Shown: positions 31,153-34,558 of the stretch, piece by piece
How the letters are laid out: each line of letters starts with the position of its first letter
Position numbering within the stretch: position 1 is the stretch's first letter
Assembly (NCBI GenBank): GCA_938049225.1
Contig: CALICM010000026.1
Coordinates: 1-34,558, forward strand
DNA: 34,558 nucleotides
Reading direction: 5' to 3'
Origin: an uncultured Paracoccaceae bacterium
GTDB lineage: Bacteria; Pseudomonadota; Alphaproteobacteria; Rhodobacterales; Rhodobacteraceae
Position numbers and translations under genes: made by a program
The notes under the pieces: generated by a model
What the model saw: only the letters and a program-made list of their open reading frames with translations
The model's database searches: none
Told to the model about the DNA's origin: nothing

Positions 31153-32099
31153 CAGCGCGCGCCCCGCAGCCGTGGGTCGACCCAGGCATAGGCCAGGTCC
31201 ACCAGAAACGTCACCAGGATCACCGCGAAGACCAGTAGCATCACCACGCTTTCCACCACGATCAGATCGCGCGCCGCAATGGCTTGAAACACCAACCGTC
31301 CCAGGCCCGGCAGGTAGAAGACGTTCTCGATAATGATCGCGCCCGCCAGCAGGAACGAAAACTGCAGCCCGATGATCGTCAGCACCGGGATCAACGCATT
31401 GCGCAGCGCATGGCGCCACAGCACCTGCCTGCGGCTCAGCCCTTTGGCCCGCGCCGTGCGCACGAAATCCTCGCCCAGGGTGTCGATCAGGGCCGAGCGC
31501 ATGACCCGCGCCAGAATGCTCGCCTGAGGCAAGGCCAGGGCTATAGCCGGCAATGTGAGCGCCTTGATCCCGGCCAGCAAGCCGCCCTCCCACCCCGGAA
31601 ACCCACCGGCCGAGAACCAGCCCAGATTGATCGCAAAGATCACCACCAGAATCATCGCAAACCAAAAATTCGGCACCGCGATGCCCAGCTGCGTCGCCCC
31701 GATCACCCCCATATCCACGACCGAGCCGCGCCGCGCGGCGGCCATGATCCCTACTGGAAAAGCAATCGCGGTGCTCAAGATCAGCGCATAAAGCGCCAGC
31801 GGCAAACTGATCCACAGCCGGTCAGCGACCATCTGCGCCACCGGGGTGCGGTAGGTGTAGCTGATTCCGAAATCACCACGCAGCATGCCGGTTATCCACG
31901 ACATGTATCGGGTCACCGGTTGTTGATCCAAACCCAGCTCTGCTCGCAAGGCGGCCACAGTGTCGGGCGACGCGTTCAGCCCAAGCATATATTGTGCCGG
32001 ATCGCCGGGCACGACTTCTATCGCGCAGAAAATGACCACGCTTGCCACCGCCAGCGACACCAGCATCGAAGCCGCGCGCCTTAGTCCATACCTTAGCAT
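31152..32099 (-). CDS. Dpp/Opp-type ABC transporter permease (DppB-like)
   Basis: A 315-residue inner-membrane permease with the DppB N-terminus MLRYGLRRAASMLVSLAVASVVIFCAIEVVPGDPA and a periplasmic loop before the second membrane segment. FVRTARAKGLSRRQVLWRHALRNALIPVLTIIGL is the EAA-type loop. About six membrane segments. ATG start at 32099, 170 bp after the binding-protein gene, whose mRNA ends in a strong hairpin. Confidence 0.94.
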   Translation of the reverse strand: MLRYGLRRAASMLVSLAVASVVIFCAIEVVPGDPAQYMLGLNASPDTVAALRAELGLDQQPVTRYMSWITGMLRGDFGISYTYRTPVAQMVADRLWISLPLALYALILSTAIAFPVGIMAAARRGSVVDMGVIGATQLGIAVPNFWFAMILVVIFAINLGWFSAGGFPGWEGGLLAGIKALTLPAIALALPQASILARVMRSALIDTLGEDFVRTARAKGLSRRQVLWRHALRNALIPVLTIIGLQFSFLLAGAIIIENVFYLPGLGRLVFQAIAARDLIVVESVVMLLVFAVILVTFLVDLAYAWVDPRLRGAR

Positions 32100-32220
32100 C
32101 GCCTGCTCCCGACGCCCCTAATGGCGACACCCTAGAGGGCTTTTCAGCGAACAGAAAGCACCTCATTGGAGCGTCCGAAGGGCCATGCTCAGACTGCTCT
32201 CATTTGGCGGACGCGGTCGC

Positions 32221-32274
32221 AATAACGCGTCATGGTCGTTGGGGGGCCGGGCTGCCCCCTGGCCAGGCGTTATT
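32221..32274. terminator. Long hairpin spanning the stop codon of the binding-protein gene
   Basis: AATAACGC (32221-32228) pairs perfectly with GCGTTATT (32267-32274), and inside it GGGGGC (32242-32247) pairs with GCCCCC (32254-32259). The gene's TAA (minus strand, 32272-32270) lies in the outer arm. There is no T-run. Such a structure between a binding-protein gene and its permease genes typically protects the 5' mRNA or partly stops transcription, giving more binding protein than permease. Confidence 0.6.
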
Positions 32275-33742
32275 CGGCCCAGGACACCCCTGTCAGGTCA
32301 TTCGCCTGGGTTGGCGAGTTTTGCCACAGGCCCTGGATCTTGGCATTCGCCACACCGGTTTTGGCCAGTTGGAACAGATATCCGTTCACGTAATTCTCTG
32401 AAATCCGCTCTTGCAAGGCCTGCAACACCTCGGTCCGGTCGTCGGGGTCCGTAATCGCATCCAACCCGCTGATCATCGCCTGGACCACCGCATCGTCGTA
32501 TTGGAAATAATAGTCGGGCCGGGCATAGATGCCGATATCCATCGGTTCGGTATGGCTGACGATGGTCAGGCCAAAGTCCTTGCCGCGAAACACCTCCTCA
32601 AGCCATTGCGCCCATTCCAGGTTACTGATTTCGGTCTGGATCCCCACCGCGCGCAACTGCGCGGCAATGATCTCGCCGCCGCGACGGGCATAACTGGGCG
32701 GCGGCAGCTTCAGCGTGGTGGTGAATCCGTCCGCGTAACCCGCTTCGGTAAGCAGTTTTTTGGACAACTCTGGATCATAGGTCGAGTTGGCGGTCAAATC
32801 GACATAGGCCGGATTATGCGGCGCGAAGTGCGAGCCGATGGGTGTGCCATAGCCGAACATGGCCCCATCGATGATCGCCTGACGGTCGATCGCATGGGCA
32901 ACGGCCTTGCGCACCCGCACGTCCACAAAAGGTCCCGCTTTGTTGTTGGTGCTCAGGATCGTCTCGCCCTCGGTCGAGCCGACCAGCACGGTAAAGCGCG
33001 GATCCGCCTCGAACTGCGCGAGGTTCTCGGGCGCCGGAAACACCGGAAACGCATCGACATCGCCAGCCATCATCGCTGCAAATGCGGCCGTGGGATCGCT
33101 GATGAACTTGAAGGTCGCCTTGTCCAGTGCCACCGGATCGCCCCAGTAGTCGGGGTTTTTGACCAGCTCCACCCGATCTCCTTGAACCCAATTGCTGAAC
33201 TTAAACGGCCCGGTGCCGACCGGAGTTGTTTCTAACGCACTCGCGTCGCTTTCATCAATGATAATCGCATCGCCCCAGGCCAGGTTGAACAAAAGCGCGC
33301 CATTGGGTTTCGTAAGGGTGATCTCGACCGTCGCGTCATCAATCACGTTCACGCTGTCGATGGCGGCAAACAGCGCCTTTTGGGCGTTGGTACTGTCTTC
33401 GACCCGGGCGCGATCCAGGCTGAATTTGACGTCGTCCGCCCCAAAGGTCGCCCCGTCGTGATAAAGCACACCCCTGCGCAGCTTGAAAGTATAGCTGAGA
33501 CCGTCGTCCGCGATCTCCCAGCTTTCGGCCAACCCCGGCACCACCGATCCGTCCGAGGTAAAACGCGTTAGACCCTCATAGACGTTCGCATAGACCACCT
33601 CGTCAATCGCAGCGGCCGCGGCCGAGGTTGGATCCAAATGCGGCGGCTCAAGCTGCATCCCCAGTGTGATATCGGTTTTGGCCCAGGCCCCACCTGCCAG
33701 CAAAGCCGCCAGCACTGTCGCACTTAATATATGTCTCACCAC
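32270..33742 (-). CDS. Dpp/Opp-type ABC transporter substrate-binding protein (SBP family 5)
   Basis: A 490-residue periplasmic binding protein with a Sec signal (VVRHILSATVLAALLAGGAWA, cleaved near WAK-T) and the family-5 features YEGLTRFTSDGSVVPGLAESWEIADDGLSYTFKLRRGVLYHDGATFGADDVKFSL and GTGPFKFSNW. The start is placed at GTG 33742, because AGGGGG lies 5 bases upstream; an ATG at 33763 would put that ribosome binding site inside the gene and spoil the signal peptide. First gene of the dpp-like set. The ligand is unknown: family 5 proteins bind peptides, nickel, glutathione, sugars or amide-like molecules. Confidence 0.93.
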   Translation of the reverse strand: MVRHILSATVLAALLAGGAWAKTDITLGMQLEPPHLDPTSAAAAAIDEVVYANVYEGLTRFTSDGSVVPGLAESWEIADDGLSYTFKLRRGVLYHDGATFGADDVKFSLDRARVEDSTNAQKALFAAIDSVNVIDDATVEITLTKPNGALLFNLAWGDAIIIDESDASALETTPVGTGPFKFSNWVQGDRVELVKNPDYWGDPVALDKATFKFISDPTAAFAAMMAGDVDAFPVFPAPENLAQFEADPRFTVLVGSTEGETILSTNNKAGPFVDVRVRKAVAHAIDRQAIIDGAMFGYGTPIGSHFAPHNPAYVDLTANSTYDPELSKKLLTEAGYADGFTTTLKLPPPSYARRGGEIIAAQLRAVGIQTEISNLEWAQWLEEVFRGKDFGLTIVSHTEPMDIGIYARPDYYFQYDDAVVQAMISGLDAITDPDDRTEVLQALQERISENYVNGYLFQLAKTGVANAKIQGLWQNSPTQANDLTGVSWAE

Positions 33743-33914
33743 ATTATCCCCCTGTAAGCTCACCTAACTTTCAATGAGAAGTGTTGCACAATCAAGCCCA
33801 GTGTGCTCGTGATGGGACCCCAGTTTGAATGCAAATAGGAAGGAACAAACCCACCGTCCATCTGGGCGCAGCGACTCTCGGATCGTTGCCGTTGTCGTCG
33901 TACAAATGGCAGCT
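33743..33914. promoter_or_regulatory. Intergenic region likely holding the dpp-like promoter
   Basis: This 172-bp stretch lies upstream of the binding-protein gene and downstream of the orphan ORF, both on the minus strand. It is visibly AT-richer than the transporter genes. Except for the ribosome binding site at 33747-33752 (reading AGGGGG on the minus strand) I see no clear box or operator. Confidence 0.35.
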
Positions 33915-34520
33915 TCAATCCGGTAAGCGTACCCAGTCCTCACCAGTATCTATCTGATGGATGTAGAGGGTTGGTGAAAAATCTATTCTGATATTGGGAA
34001 AACGGACTGTGTAAGCCAGCAACCCAAAAAGACGCACCTGAAACTGAGCAGTTTGGCGGTTGCCTTCGAAAGCAATTCCGTGAAATGTATCGGGCTTGCT
34101 TGCCCAACCGTAGTTCACCCAATTTGCAGCAGTATCTTCGTCCTCCTCAAGGAGCACATCGCGCAGATACTGCAAATGCCGATTGTAGACGGAAAAACCG
34201 ATCATCAGGGCTGCGAACTCATATGCAATCTTAAGAGGAACAAGCGGGCTCAACGGTAGCTCGGAGAATGTTGGTGTTGCCGGATGTTCCCGCCATTTCA
34301 GAACTTTGATACCAGCGCCGAGTTCGATTTTCTTGCCAGGTGGAGCAACCTCCCATTTGGCGACTGCGGAAACAATTTCTTCGTCCGTAGAGCCACTTTT
34401 TCGTAACATTGATGCGATCTTCTCAGAGCCCAACCGAAAACTAAGTTGAGTGATTTCAGCCAGTTGTGATTCCCTGTGGTTGCTAAACCTGGAGAAAATC
34501 ATGCCTTGGACAGAAATCAC
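33915..34520 (-). CDS. Hypothetical protein, possibly N-terminally truncated
   Basis: About 201 residues from a GTG at 34520 (or 195 from ATG 34502). Not recognised. Base and codon use are clearly AT-richer than the neighbouring transporter genes. Neither start has a usable ribosome binding site, and the frame is closed by a stop 9 bases upstream of the GTG, so the real beginning may have been lost. The middle segment LSPLVPLKIAYEFAALMIGFSVYNRHLQYLRDVLLEEDEDTAANW recalls the C-terminal part of some HNH nuclease-like proteins from memory only; no HNH motif is present. There is no signal peptide or membrane segment. It may be an accessory gene marking the right border of the catabolic region. 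Confidence 0.5.
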   Translation of the reverse strand: MISVQGMIFSRFSNHRESQLAEITQLSFRLGSEKIASMLRKSGSTDEEIVSAVAKWEVAPPGKKIELGAGIKVLKWREHPATPTFSELPLSPLVPLKIAYEFAALMIGFSVYNRHLQYLRDVLLEEDEDTAANWVNYGWASKPDTFHGIAFEGNRQTAQFQVRLFGLLAYTVRFPNIRIDFSPTLYIHQIDTGEDWVRLPD

Positions 34521-34558
34521 TCGCCCGAACTATGACCGACGGAGTCAACGTTATGCAA

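Noticed and set aside
33743-33763. Start of the dpp-like binding protein at ATG 33763
   Set aside because: The strong AGGGGG site lies between this ATG and GTG 33742, so the GTG is preferred.
1-34558. CRISPR array
   Set aside because: No regularly spaced repeats of 24-40 bases were seen anywhere in the window.

Overview
The window looks like a chromosomal segment of a GC-rich alphaproteobacterium, most likely of the Rhodobacteraceae/Roseobacter group. The evidence is the protein style, the neighbourhood of tsaD, hemD, a Mic60-like protein and HemY, GTG/TTG starts with four-base stop/start overlaps, and Mo/Liv/Dpp transport genes with rhodobacterial features. The assignment comes from memory of gene neighbourhoods, not from a search.

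Layout. (1) Positions 1-700: the start of an IS5-family transposase running off the left edge, a tRNA-Cys(GCA), and a broken C-terminal piece of a tyrosine recombinase facing the tRNA 3' end, which together look like an eroded integration site. (2) 721-6511: housekeeping genes. An EVE-domain protein, a YciI-like protein and tsaD lie on the minus strand; hemD, a Mic60/mitofilin-like membrane protein and a HemY-type TPR protein lie on the plus strand. (3) 6590-8330: a scrap zone with an IS5 remnant carrying a 39-nt in-frame insertion, small remnants that resemble a recombinase and an IS256 transposase, and one GNAT acetyltransferase. (4) 8331-12947, minus strand: a complete Liv-type ABC importer (Tat-exported binding protein, two permeases, two ATPases). 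(5) 13185-15336: a divergent pair, a polytopic membrane protein with intramembrane histidines and an exported PCuAC-like two-domain protein. (6) 15333-28725, plus strand: a long, tightly packed set of genes: HyuA, HyuB, a ModE-like regulator, ModA, ModB, ModC, an FAD subunit, a fused [2Fe-2S]/molybdopterin hydroxylase, a 6-hydroxynicotinate-reductase-like Fe-S protein, a UPF0280 (ApbE-fold) protein and a DUF1185 protein. (7) 28754-33742, minus strand: a complete Dpp/Opp-type ABC importer. (8) 33743-34558: AT-richer sequence with one orphan ORF.

How the genes may work together. Regions 4 to 7 read as one catabolic module for a nitrogen-containing ring compound. Two importers flank enzymes that could hydroxylate the ring next to nitrogen (molybdenum hydroxylase), reduce the hydroxylated ring to a cyclic lactam (6-hydroxynicotinate-reductase-like protein) and open the lactam with ATP (HyuAB). 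A molybdate importer and a ModE-like regulator sit inside the same gene set, with a striking doubled palindrome between the regulator and modA. The UPF0280 protein belongs to the ApbE-like fold and lies directly after the reductase, so cofactor attachment is a testable idea. The substrate is not proven: nicotinate-like compounds are suggested only by family names.

The most promising undescribed system here is this gene set (14593-28725) as a self-contained, molybdenum-provisioned N-heterocycle degradation pathway, together with the unexplained UPF0280 and DUF1185 genes.
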